From an uncultured Clostridia bacterium (GTDB lineage: Bacteria > Bacillota > Clostridia > Oscillospirales > Oscillospiraceae), in assembly GCA_946011705.1 (NCBI GenBank), contig CAMGCA010000160.1:1-5257 (forward strand): a stretch of 5,257 nucleotides of DNA. Reading direction: 5' to 3'. Positions 1 through 5,257 of this stretch are shown one piece after another. The position numbers and the translations under genes were made by a program. The notes under the pieces are model-generated. The model saw only the letters and a list, made by a program, of their open reading frames with translations. It did not search any database and was not told where the DNA came from. The stretch's first letter is position 1; every line of letters begins with the position of its first letter.

Positions 1-302
1 CCCTTGTAACCGGCACCGGTGGTGCGGGGCTTATTGGTGTAGAACCGGGGAATCAGGATCAGTTTTTCTGAGACGACCTCCTGGAGCCTGGCCAGCCGCT
101 GGCAGTAATCCAGGACGGCATCCTCCCGGTCCGCAGAGCAGGGTCCGACAATCAGAACCATTTTATCGCTTTTCCCTGTGAATACATCGGCAATCAGCGC
201 GTCACGGGCCTCCTTGACTCGGGACAGCTCCGCAGTCAGAGGATACTGCTCCTTGATCTCCTTGGGTACCGGCAGCTTTCTTTTGAATTGCATATTTTTC
301 AT
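1..302 (-). CDS. 3-deoxy-7-phosphoheptulonate (DAHP) synthase, class I AroG-like, N-terminal part (truncated by window edge)
   Basis: This reading frame enters the window from its start codon and runs off the left edge, so only 100 codons of a family usually about 340-350 residues long are visible. Class I DAHP synthases condense phosphoenolpyruvate with erythrose 4-phosphate in the cytoplasm, the first step towards chorismate and the aromatic amino acids. The translation shows the hallmark GPCSADRED at residues 53-61, whose Cys55 matches the metal-ligand cysteine of E. coli AroG. It also shows PRFYTNKPRTTGAGYKG at 85-101, containing the KPRTT phosphoenolpyruvate-binding motif. The N-terminal segment (LPVPKEIKEQYPLT) also fits the AroG class. 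ATG at 302-300 is preferred over the in-frame ATG at 293-291 because a purine-rich GGAAAGAAG lies 8 bases before it. The gene lies 24 bases downstream of the nucleotidase on the same strand with no terminator between, so co-transcription is plausible. I leave the symbol empty because aroF, aroG and aroH cannot be told apart here. Confidence 0.94.
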   Translation of the reverse strand, partial: MKNMQFKRKLPVPKEIKEQYPLTAELSRVKEARDALIADVFTGKSDKMVLIVGPCSADREDAVLDYCQRLARLQEVVSEKLILIPRFYTNKPRTTGAGYK

Positions 303-310
303 ACTAGTAT

Positions 311-319
311 CTTCTTTCC
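311..319 (-). promoter_or_regulatory. Probable ribosome binding site of the DAHP synthase gene
   Basis: On the minus strand GGAAAGAAG lies 8 bases before the ATG at 302. It is a weaker match to the anti-Shine-Dalgarno than the AAGGAGG of the neighbouring nucleotidase. It favours 302 over the ATG at 293, which would be 17 bases from its edge. Confidence 0.5.
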
Positions 320-326
320 AAGTTCG

Positions 327-2336
327 CTATTTTTCTGTTTTCTTCGTTCTTTTCACATAATATAGAACCGAACACACGATTAACATGAGGGAGATGACGG
401 CCACAACCAGAGGGATGACCGGGAATGGCACAGATTCCGCCGCGATGTCAGGCACCTCTGTAGTGGCTGGCACTTCAGCGGTTTCTTCCGGCATCGTTGG
501 TTCCTCAGTTGGCTCCGGTGTGTGATCCGTTGGCGCGTTGACAATTCTGCCGGAACCATTAACAGTCCCATAGTCGATGCCAAACCCCGGATATTTATCC
601 AGCAAAGGGGAATTGTAGGCCAGAACGGTTTTGTTCTCAAAGGACTGAGCGTAGTTGGCAAGAACCATGTAGTCTTCCATAACGTAGTCAACCACATTTA
701 CCGCAGAGGAGAACATATTGTAGCCGTCGCCGGAGTTTCTCAACGTGTAATTGTAGCCTGCCAGACGATAGGTTTCCTGCAATTCCAGCGCCCTCCAGCT
801 GTCTGTTTCCTTGTCATAGATCGCCACATCGTGGACGCGGTAGCCGCCTGTGGGACCGCCGATCCACATACCATTTCCATCCTTTTGGGTGGAATCGGGC
901 CAATCGGTATCAATTTGATACCGGATACCGGAAACCTGGAGGAAGCCGCCGCATTCTTGGTCGCTTCCTGCGAAACGGGCGCCCCATTCCAGCGCGTCCA
1001 GCAGTTGCTGCCCGGTTACGGTCTGCAAACAGGCGATGTTGCCAAAGGTATGGATATCCTTGCAGGTCTTATAGGTCATTGTGCCCGTGACAGCCTGATT
1101 CCGGATGCCGCCGCCATTTACAATCGCCGCGTCCACATTCATATCCATCTGATCAAACAGATAGTAAAGCGCATCCGCGGCAAAATCGCCGGTATTGGTT
1201 TCCTGCTTGCGGACAAGCCGTGTCCCGTCCTCCGCGTAATTGTCAAGGATAACTTGGGACTCTCCGATTTTCTGCTTCAGCTTCTGATTGACCTTATTGA
1301 TCCATTGATTCTTCACAAATGAGATCGTATAGTCGTTGACCCATTCAGGCCCGGAGTAAATCTCGGAGGTAAGCCGGTGGCCGCTGACCACCGAAGACTC
1401 GGTTCCGTCCTTGTTTTTCACAGTTTTCAGGATGTCCTCGCAGACAATGAGGTCGGACTGGATTTCGCCGGTTTCATAGTCGATGACCATGATGCCTACG
1501 TTATTCAGATATTCACCGGTTTGGGTTAAAAGCACAGGCTCTCCATCTGCGCCGAGAATCTGCTGGCCGCTTACCTCGCTGTGGGAATGCCCATCAATAA
1601 AGGCATCCAGACCGCTGACGTGAGCGATCACTTCCTCACTGGTCCAGGGAGAAGAGGACGGGTCGTCACCCAGATGGCCCACCGCGATGACTTTGGTGGC
1701 GCCGGCCCTGCGGATAGCATCGACAGCGAACTGGACATCATCGTAAAGGGCCTGACCGTCATCTCCGCCGGAGATACCGTAGCAAAAGCTGCCGTTTTCA
1801 TCCTGAAAATAGGCAGGTGTGGACTTTACAATGGTTTCCGGTGTGGTAATTCCGATGAAAGCCACGATTTCCTTGCCGAAATGATAGGCCTGAAAGGATT
1901 CCAGAAGGTTTTCACCCCGAACGCCGTCCTCCTGATGGTAGAGATTGCAGGAAAGATAGGGAAATTCCGCTTCCTGCACACGTTCCAGGAAGCTATCCAT
2001 GCCATAGTCAAATTCGTGGTTGCCCGGCGTTGCCAGATCATAGCCTGCTTTGTTCATCAGCTGGAGGACAGAAGCGCCCTGATCCATAGAACCAAAAGCG
2101 GTTCCCTGCAGGTGATCCCCTGCGTCCACAAGCAGGACATATCTGTATTGCTTCTCCAGATTCTTTTTCAGGGCACCGATGGTATCGAAACTCAGGGGAC
2201 CGTCAATATACGCATGGGTGTCATTGGTGTACAGAATCACAATATCATTGGATTTTTCCGCGTTGGCCGCGCAGACGGGAATGCTCAGCAAAATGATCAG
2301 CAGTACGGAGCAAAGAATTGATAACAGTTTCCGCAT
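327..2336 (-). CDS. Exported 5'-nucleotidase / 2',3'-cyclic phosphodiesterase family metallophosphoesterase with C-terminal membrane anchor
   Basis: This 669-residue protein is a UshA/YfkN-type two-domain enzyme. The family removes phosphate from extracellular nucleotides and nucleotide sugars, yielding nucleosides and phosphate; the exact substrate cannot be read here. Residues 1-24 form a signal peptide (basic MRK, hydrophobic core, cleavage near VCAANA). The two-metal phosphoesterase domain follows: TNDTH (Asp39, His41), DAGDHLQG (Asp74), PGNHE (Asn106, His107), GHLGDD (His221) and GHSHSE (His250, His252), the usual ligand set. The C-terminal nucleotidase domain spans about 350-580, with NTGDFAAD (381-388), NGGGIRN (407-413), FGNI (431-434) and GDGYNMF (536-542), the substrate-binding elements of the family. 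A Pro/Thr/Glu-rich stalk (about 601-636) leads to one membrane helix (about 638-660) and a VKRTKKTEK tail. There is no LPxTG, so it is probably membrane-anchored rather than sortase-attached. A strong AAGGAGG lies 9 bases before the start. All catalytic motifs look intact. Confidence 0.95.
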   Translation of the reverse strand: MRKLLSILCSVLLIILLSIPVCAANAEKSNDIVILYTNDTHAYIDGPLSFDTIGALKKNLEKQYRYVLLVDAGDHLQGTAFGSMDQGASVLQLMNKAGYDLATPGNHEFDYGMDSFLERVQEAEFPYLSCNLYHQEDGVRGENLLESFQAYHFGKEIVAFIGITTPETIVKSTPAYFQDENGSFCYGISGGDDGQALYDDVQFAVDAIRRAGATKVIAVGHLGDDPSSSPWTSEEVIAHVSGLDAFIDGHSHSEVSGQQILGADGEPVLLTQTGEYLNNVGIMVIDYETGEIQSDLIVCEDILKTVKNKDGTESSVVSGHRLTSEIYSGPEWVNDYTISFVKNQWINKVNQKLKQKIGESQVILDNYAEDGTRLVRKQETNTGDFAADALYYLFDQMDMNVDAAIVNGGGIRNQAVTGTMTYKTCKDIHTFGNIACLQTVTGQQLLDALEWGARFAGSDQECGGFLQVSGIRYQIDTDWPDSTQKDGNGMWIGGPTGGYRVHDVAIYDKETDSWRALELQETYRLAGYNYTLRNSGDGYNMFSSAVNVVDYVMEDYMVLANYAQSFENKTVLAYNSPLLDKYPGFGIDYGTVNGSGRIVNAPTDHTPEPTEEPTMPEETAEVPATTEVPDIAAESVPFPVIPLVVAVISLMLIVCSVLYYVKRTKKTEK

Positions 2337-2345
2337 AGCGTGGTT

Positions 2346-2352
2346 CCTCCTT
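2346..2352 (-). promoter_or_regulatory. Ribosome binding site of the nucleotidase gene
   Basis: On the minus strand AAGGAGG, a near-perfect anti-Shine-Dalgarno match, lies 9 bases before the ATG at 2336. It confirms that start codon. Confidence 0.85.
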
Positions 2353-2404
2353 TTTCTGTATTTTACACTATTTTGTCGAAAAAGGGAAGACCAAAGAAAA
2401 AGAA

Positions 2405-2430
2405 TATGGACATGATTTCCCGTATGGACA
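2405..2430. repeat. Direct repeat of TATGGACA in the divergent promoter region
   Basis: TATGGACA occurs at 2405-2412 and again at 2423-2430, 18 bases apart start to start. The second copy contains the proposed -35 box of the muramidase promoter. The arrangement could be a tandem binding site for a transcription factor acting on the muramidase, the nucleotidase or both. That role is inference; only the repeat is seen. Confidence 0.45.
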
Positions 2431-2453
2431 ACACTGGAGTTTTGTGATATTCT
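2425..2453 (+). promoter_or_regulatory. Sigma-A type extended -10 promoter of the GH25 lipoprotein gene
   Basis: TGGACA at 2425-2430 and TATTCT at 2448-2453 are separated by the ideal 17 bases. A TG at 2445-2446 sits one base before the -10 box, giving an extended -10 element. Transcription would begin near 2460, leaving a leader of about 29 bases before the ATG at 2489. The gene diverges from the nucleotidase and no other plus-strand promoter in the gap is as good. Confidence 0.7.
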
Positions 2454-2488
2454 ATCCCTAATAAATCCATAAGGTAATGGTATTTGTC

Positions 2489-4054
2489 ATGAAAAAGACA
2501 ATAATACTTCGCCTGACGGCAGCGATTGCCGCGGCGCTGATTTCAGTCAGCTGCCTGACCGGCTGCGGAAAGAAAAAGCGTGTGACGTCACAGACGGATC
2601 AGACCACCTTCGGAATCGATGTTGCCCGGTATCAGGGCACGATTGACTGGAAAAAGGTTGCCCAGTCCGGCATCGACTTTGCCATCATTCGGGTGGGATA
2701 TCGGGGCAAAACCGATGGTATCATCAAGGAAGATCCCAATGGACGCTATAATCTGCAGGAGGCATCCAAGGCCGGAATCAAAATCGGCGCGTATTTTTTC
2801 TCAACTGCCGTATCCGAGGCGGAGGCGGAAGAGGAAGCGGAATGGATGGGACGGGTTTTGGCCCAATATCCCATTACTTACCCTGTTGTTTATGACTGCG
2901 AAGGATTTCAGGAAACCGACAGCCGTCAGTATGAAATGAGCAAGCAGGAACGAACGGATGCGGCGCTGGCCTTCCTGGCCGCTATTGAGCGGCTGGGGTA
3001 TGAGGGGATGTTTTACGCGTCCAAGGGTGACATGGAGTTTGATAACCGTTGGGAGACCTCTCGGATTGAGGAAAAATACAAAATATGGGTGGCTCAGTAC
3101 CCATCGGAGCCATATCCCCTGACGGAAGCGTCCAGCTACGCGCAGAAACACCATATGTGGCAGTATTCCACGACCGGTACTGTGCCGGGAATCTCTTTGC
3201 CGGTTGATATGAACGTGGCGTATTTTGGGTATGACGGCATTGAGCCTGCCAGGGACAAGACCCCGCCCCAGGAAGCCGAAGCGGATATCGAGGCCATGAT
3301 GGATTTCACGCCGGTGTCGGAAGAAGTAACTGCCAAAGATGAGACGAATCTGCGGGATATTCCCAGTCAAGGCGAGGACAGCCAGGTAATGCGAACGCTG
3401 CAAAATGGTGAGATCGCGAAACGGATTGCCATCAGCAGCAGCGGCTGGTCAAAGGTGGTTTTCGAGGAGGAAACCTATTATGCGGTTTCCAGCTACCTGA
3501 CGACGGATCTCAGCGCGAAACCGGCTGAGACTGAAGCGGACGACGGCATACAGACGCAATTTACTCCCGTCAACGAAAGCGTTACGGCGAAGAATCTGGT
3601 AAATCTGCGAAAGCTGCCAAGCGTAGAGCATGAGGATGCCACAGTCATCGCGCAGCTAAAGCATGGGGATGTGGCGGTCCGGACTGGCGTCAGTGACAAC
3701 GGCTGGTCGAAGCTGACCTATCAGGGACAGACCTGCTACGCCGTCACCAGCTATCTGGAACCGGTTGGCGGAGAGAATACGGCAAATCAGGAGCCCGCGG
3801 CGTCGGAGACACAGGAAGCTGTGCAGATTCAAACGCAGTTTGAACCGATTCAGGATCGTGTTACCGCAAAGGTGGAGGTAAACCTGCGGACCCTGCCTAG
3901 CGTGGAAGACCCCAGGTGCGAAGTGGCTGCCACGCTGAAAAACGGCGAGGTCGTAACACGCACCGGAATCAATCGTGACGTAGGCTGGTCAAGGGTCGAG
4001 TATCAGGGACAGACGCAGTATTGCGTCAGCAACTCCCTGACTGCCGCCGAGTAG
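2489..4054 (+). CDS. Lipoprotein glycoside hydrolase family 25 muramidase (lysozyme) with three SH3b domains
   Basis: GH25 enzymes cut the N-acetylmuramic acid to N-acetylglucosamine bond of peptidoglycan. Numbered from ATG 2489 (521 residues), MKKTIILRL begins a lipoprotein signal ending in the lipobox L-T-G-C (Cys26), so the protein should be lipid-anchored outside the membrane. The GH25 barrel covers about 40-245: TTFGIDVARYQG with Asp44, PVVYDCEGF with Asp136 and Glu138 (the usual catalytic D-x-E), MWQY (223-226) and VDMNVAYF (Asp240, Asn242). A short acidic linker is followed by three bacterial SH3 modules at about 273-346, 358-426 and 451-519, each with NLRxxPS and GWS motifs; such modules commonly bind the cell wall. 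An upstream in-frame ATG at 2477 would add MVFV. I prefer 2489 because it puts MKK at the signal peptide start, and AAGG at 2471-2474 is too close (2 bases) to 2477. However, AAGG is rather far (14 bases) from 2489, so the start is not certain. The active site looks complete. A remodelling or nutritional role is possible; the substrate is not provable here. Confidence 0.93.
   Translation: MKKTIILRLTAAIAAALISVSCLTGCGKKKRVTSQTDQTTFGIDVARYQGTIDWKKVAQSGIDFAIIRVGYRGKTDGIIKEDPNGRYNLQEASKAGIKIGAYFFSTAVSEAEAEEEAEWMGRVLAQYPITYPVVYDCEGFQETDSRQYEMSKQERTDAALAFLAAIERLGYEGMFYASKGDMEFDNRWETSRIEEKYKIWVAQYPSEPYPLTEASSYAQKHHMWQYSTTGTVPGISLPVDMNVAYFGYDGIEPARDKTPPQEAEADIEAMMDFTPVSEEVTAKDETNLRDIPSQGEDSQVMRTLQNGEIAKRIAISSSGWSKVVFEEETYYAVSSYLTTDLSAKPAETEADDGIQTQFTPVNESVTAKNLVNLRKLPSVEHEDATVIAQLKHGDVAVRTGVSDNGWSKLTYQGQTCYAVTSYLEPVGGENTANQEPAASETQEAVQIQTQFEPIQDRVTAKVEVNLRTLPSVEDPRCEVAATLKNGEVVTRTGINRDVGWSRVEYQGQTQYCVSNSLTAAE
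3305..4045 (+). repeat. Three SH3b-coding modules within the GH25 gene
   Basis: The modules lie at about 3305-3526, 3560-3763 and 3839-4045. All begin with F-[TE]-P and carry VTAK, NLR and GWS. Modules 2 and 3 are closest: both have LPSVE, YQGQT and a preceding IQTQF. At DNA level they share the 14-base string TATCAGGGACAGAC at 3719-3732 and 4001-4014. Module 1 is more diverged (DIPSQGE, VVFEEET). This suggests that module 3 arose from module 2, or the reverse, after the first duplication. Confidence 0.75.
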
Positions 4055-4250
4055 GGGAGCGGTTATAATCACGATTTGAAAGGGAACGAGCGCTGATCCA
4101 AGAGGGGGATCACATTTTGATGTGTACCGTAATCGCTATAACCTGAAAAATGTGCTCTCCCAAGAGGGATATACGATCTGCAAGACCATGCCTATGTATG
4201 GGTCTGTCCGTCATGTGCCGCGAAAAAACTCAAATAACGTGTTTTCCTTC
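4055..4250 (+). other. Intergenic stretch with a possible decayed small CPSC-motif ORF
   Basis: No intact gene is supported between the muramidase stop and the tRNA promoter. One frame, open from 4142 to the TAA at 4235-4237, reads PEKCALPRGIYDLQDHAY and then VWVCPSCAAKKLK before the stop. The C-x-x-C and basic tail resemble the end of a small zinc-ribbon protein, but this frame has no start. ATG at 4120, with a purine-rich AGAGGGGG at 4101-4108 before it, opens a different frame that stops at 4144-4146 after eight residues (MCTVIAIT). One frameshift near 4141 would join the two into a peptide of about 39 residues. It may be a broken gene, or chance. No clear terminator for the muramidase gene is seen; only a weak GATCC/GGATC hairpin at 4095-4111. 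Confidence 0.25.
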
Positions 4251-4279
4251 TTGACAAATGTGGGAACCTGTGGTAGTAT
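4251..4279 (+). promoter_or_regulatory. Strong sigma-A promoter of tRNA-Leu
   Basis: A perfect TTGACA at 4251-4256 and TAGTAT at 4274-4279 are separated by 17 bases. A TG at 4271-4272 gives an extended -10 element. Transcription would start near 4286, about 26 bases before the mature tRNA, leaving a short leader for RNase P to remove. This is the best promoter in the window, as expected for a stable RNA gene. Confidence 0.85.
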
Positions 4280-4311
4280 AAGCAAGTCGTTGAGAGACGG
4301 CAAGCAAATAT

Positions 4312-4399
4312 GGGCGAGTGGTGGAATTGGTAGACTCGCTAGATTCAGGTTCTAGTGTTCACTGCGGACGTGCGGGTTCAAGTCCCGCCTCGCCCACCA
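4312..4399 (+). tRNA. tRNA-Leu (anticodon CAG)
   Basis: This 88-base class II tRNA decodes the CUG leucine codon. The acceptor stem pairs GGGCGAG (4312-4318) with CTCGCCC (4389-4395), followed by discriminator A4396 and an encoded CCA (4397-4399). The anticodon stem pairs CTAGA (4339-4343) with TCTAG (4351-4355) around the loop TTCAGGT, placing CAG at 4346-4348. A long variable arm (about 4356-4371) forms a GTTC/GGAC stem, the class II feature expected of tRNA-Leu. The T arm pairs GCGGG (4372-4376) with CCCGC (4384-4388) around TTCAAGT. Discriminator A also fits leucine. It stands alone, with its own promoter and terminator. Confidence 0.97.
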
Positions 4400-4405
4400 T
4401 ATTTG

Positions 4406-4433
4406 AAAGGCACGCGGTAAGCGTGCCTTTTTT
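4406..4433 (+). terminator. Rho-independent terminator of tRNA-Leu
   Basis: A GC-rich stem GGCACGC (4409-4415) pairs with GCGTGCC (4421-4427) around the loop GGTAA and runs straight into six T residues (4428-4433). The AAA before the stem can extend the pairing. It starts seven bases after the tRNA CCA end. Confidence 0.93.
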
Positions 4434-4440
4434 CTATTCC

Positions 4441-4472
4441 AAAGGGGCTGACTCATTTGAGTCAGCCCCTTT
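4441..4472 (-). terminator. Perfect palindromic hairpin, likely terminator of the exchanger gene
   Basis: Two 15-base arms, AAAGGGGCTGACTCA (4441-4455) and TGAGTCAGCCCCTTT (4458-4472), are perfect inverted copies around TT. On the minus strand the hairpin begins 8 bases after the exchanger stop codon, the expected place for its terminator. The A3/T3 flanks are symmetrical, so it could act in both directions and back up the tRNA terminator. The T tract is short (three), so termination efficiency is uncertain. Confidence 0.7.
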
Positions 4473-4480
4473 GATATGCC

Positions 4481-5257
4481 TTATACAAAGAACTGGAACA
4501 GGCAGAATGCAGCGTAGATACACAGCAGCAGAACGCCCTGCCAGCGCTCCAGCTTCTTCCGGGTCAACGCGGGCACCGTCAGCAGCAGCATAACGCCCAG
4601 CATGACGGGAATGTCCAGCACAAGAGACGCGTTGTGCCCCATCAGAAGCTTGCCCACAGGAACCTCAAAGGGGGCCAGCGCCACACTGATGCCAGACACC
4701 AGCACCAGATTGAACACATTGGCGCCGATAACATTGCCGATGCCAAGAGAGGCGTGGCCTTTTCTGAGGGAGGTAATTGTAGTGACCAGCTCGGGAAGGG
4801 AAGTGCCCAGCGCAACAAAGGTCAGGGCGATTACGGTTTCGGGCACCCCGAGGAACTGGGCGATAATGGTGCCGTGCTCAACCAGCAAATCCGCGCCCAC
4901 AGCGATCAGAGCGGCGCCGACAATCAGCAGCAGCAGTTCCATCAGCAGCGTTCTGGGCTTTGCGTCAGCTTCTTCCTCCTCCGCTTGGTCGGGATTCTTC
5001 AAACCCTGACGGACGTTGAGCACCAGATACACAACGAAGATAGCCAGCATCACAAATCCCATCCAGCGTGGAAACTCCCCCAGCAGATAGGCAGCCAGAC
5101 AGTACAGGGCGGCGGAGGTGAAAAAGAAAACAACAGGCATTTTCATCGTCTTCACATTGACCGGGCCGGGGTTAAAAGCAACGGAAATTGCGGCAATGAG
5201 GGATGTGTTGCAGATAATGGAGCCAATGGCGTTACCGTAGGCCATAGCGCCTTGCCC
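4481..5257 (-). CDS. CaCA-family sodium (or proton)/calcium antiporter, C-terminal part (truncated by window edge)
   Basis: This integral membrane exchanger of the YrbG/CaCA type would move calcium or related cations against sodium, protons or potassium; the ion pair cannot be read. The frame is open through the right edge (258 codons visible, beginning GQGAMAYG), so the Met at 5245 is internal. That first segment, GQGAMAYGNAIGSIICN, matches the end of the alpha-1 repeat, so the start of alpha-1 lies outside the window. The alpha-2 repeat is complete: GTSLPEL at 147-153 and GNVIGANVFN at 170-179 (numbered from the internal Met), with the ion-binding Glu152 of the family. The two halves are separated by an acidic cytoplasmic-type loop (about 84-98, DQAEEEEAD). 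Many hydrophobic helices follow on each side, and the protein ends in FCLFQFFV and a TAA at 4483-4481. It converges on the tRNA, with two hairpins between. No damage is visible. Confidence 0.93.
   Translation of the reverse strand, partial: GQGAMAYGNAIGSIICNTSLIAAISVAFNPGPVNVKTMKMPVVFFFTSAALYCLAAYLLGEFPRWMGFVMLAIFVVYLVLNVRQGLKNPDQAEEEEADAKPRTLLMELLLLIVGAALIAVGADLLVEHGTIIAQFLGVPETVIALTFVALGTSLPELVTTITSLRKGHASLGIGNVIGANVFNLVLVSGISVALAPFEVPVGKLLMGHNASLVLDIPVMLGVMLLLTVPALTRKKLERWQGVLLLCIYAAFCLFQFFV

Noticed and set aside
522..1322. Long plus-strand open frame of 266 codons inside the nucleotidase gene
   Set aside because: It is antisense to a gene with clear family motifs and shows no recognisable domain; it looks like a codon-bias shadow.
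1581..2321. Plus-strand open frame of 246 codons antisense to the nucleotidase N-terminal half
   Set aside because: Same shadow situation. Its translation resembles no family I know and it has no credible ribosome site.
2360..2388. Candidate minus-strand promoter for the nucleotidase, TAAAAT at 2360-2365 with TTCCCT 17 bases upstream
   Set aside because: The -35 match is only three of six and the implied transcript start would touch the ribosome site. The true promoter may lie farther back in the divergent gap, so I did not list it.
4064..4069. Perfect TATAAT just after the muramidase stop
   Set aside because: The hexamer 17 bases upstream (CTGCCG) does not resemble a -35 box and there is no TG extension or intact gene downstream.
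4095..4111. GATCC/GGATC hairpin as terminator of the muramidase gene
   Set aside because: The stem is five pairs with a seven-base loop and only a short imperfect T run after it, too weak to call.
4095..4127. DPRGGSHFDVY in the frame open from 4080, reminiscent of the DPRGGPHWDV tail seen in some polymorphic toxins
   Set aside because: The match covers only about ten residues, the frame has no start or supporting domain, and it runs into the tRNA. I treat it as coincidence, though a profile search could test it.
4122..4355. Plus-strand open frame of 77 codons ending inside the tRNA
   Set aside because: It runs through the tRNA promoter and into the tRNA gene, so it cannot be a real coding region as it stands.
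4380..4399. tRNA 3' end as an integration (att) site
   Set aside because: No second copy of the tRNA 3' end and no integrase or phage gene is present in the window.
5243..5245. Met at 5245 as the start of the exchanger gene
   Set aside because: It lies within the alpha-1 repeat motif, the frame stays open to the window edge, and exchangers of this family have additional N-terminal helices.

Overview
The window looks like ordinary chromosomal sequence from a moderate-GC (by eye a little over 50%) Gram-positive anaerobe, most likely a clostridial (Oscillospiraceae/Lachnospiraceae-like) gut bacterium. This lineage call is an inference. It rests on a lipoprotein GH25 muramidase with bacterial SH3 repeats, a secreted UshA-like nucleotidase held by a C-terminal membrane anchor, strong AAGGAGG-type ribosome sites and a CCA-encoded tRNA. 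No marker gene fixes the genus.

Layout from left to right. Positions 1-302 (minus) hold the first 100 codons of a class I DAHP synthase, the entry enzyme of the shikimate pathway, cut by the window edge. Only 24 bases separate it from the gene upstream of it, at 327-2336 (minus), a 669-residue exported metallophosphoesterase/5'-nucleotidase with a C-terminal membrane anchor. A divergent intergenic region of about 150 bases follows. It carries a good extended -10 promoter for the rightward gene and an 8-bp direct repeat that touches its -35 box. Positions 2489-4054 (plus) encode a lipoprotein GH25 lysozyme with three C-terminal SH3b modules. A non-coding stretch of about 200 bases may contain the decayed remains of a small CPSC-motif ORF. 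A tRNA-Leu(CAG) at 4312-4399 (plus) follows with its own consensus-like promoter and a strong intrinsic terminator. A 32-bp perfect palindrome then separates it from the convergent C-terminal part of a CaCA-family cation/Ca2+ exchanger at 4481-5257 (minus), cut by the right edge.

Functionally, the two divergent central genes both encode surface enzymes: one would release phosphate and nucleosides from extracellular nucleotides, the other would cut peptidoglycan. They share a control region, so coordinated regulation is possible but not shown. The DAHP synthase may ride on the nucleotidase transcript, since no terminator is visible between them. The tRNA is an independent unit. I found no mobile element, CRISPR array, phage genes or defence system, and no convincing new biological system. 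The least explained parts are the 4055-4250 remnant and the direct repeat in the divergent promoter.
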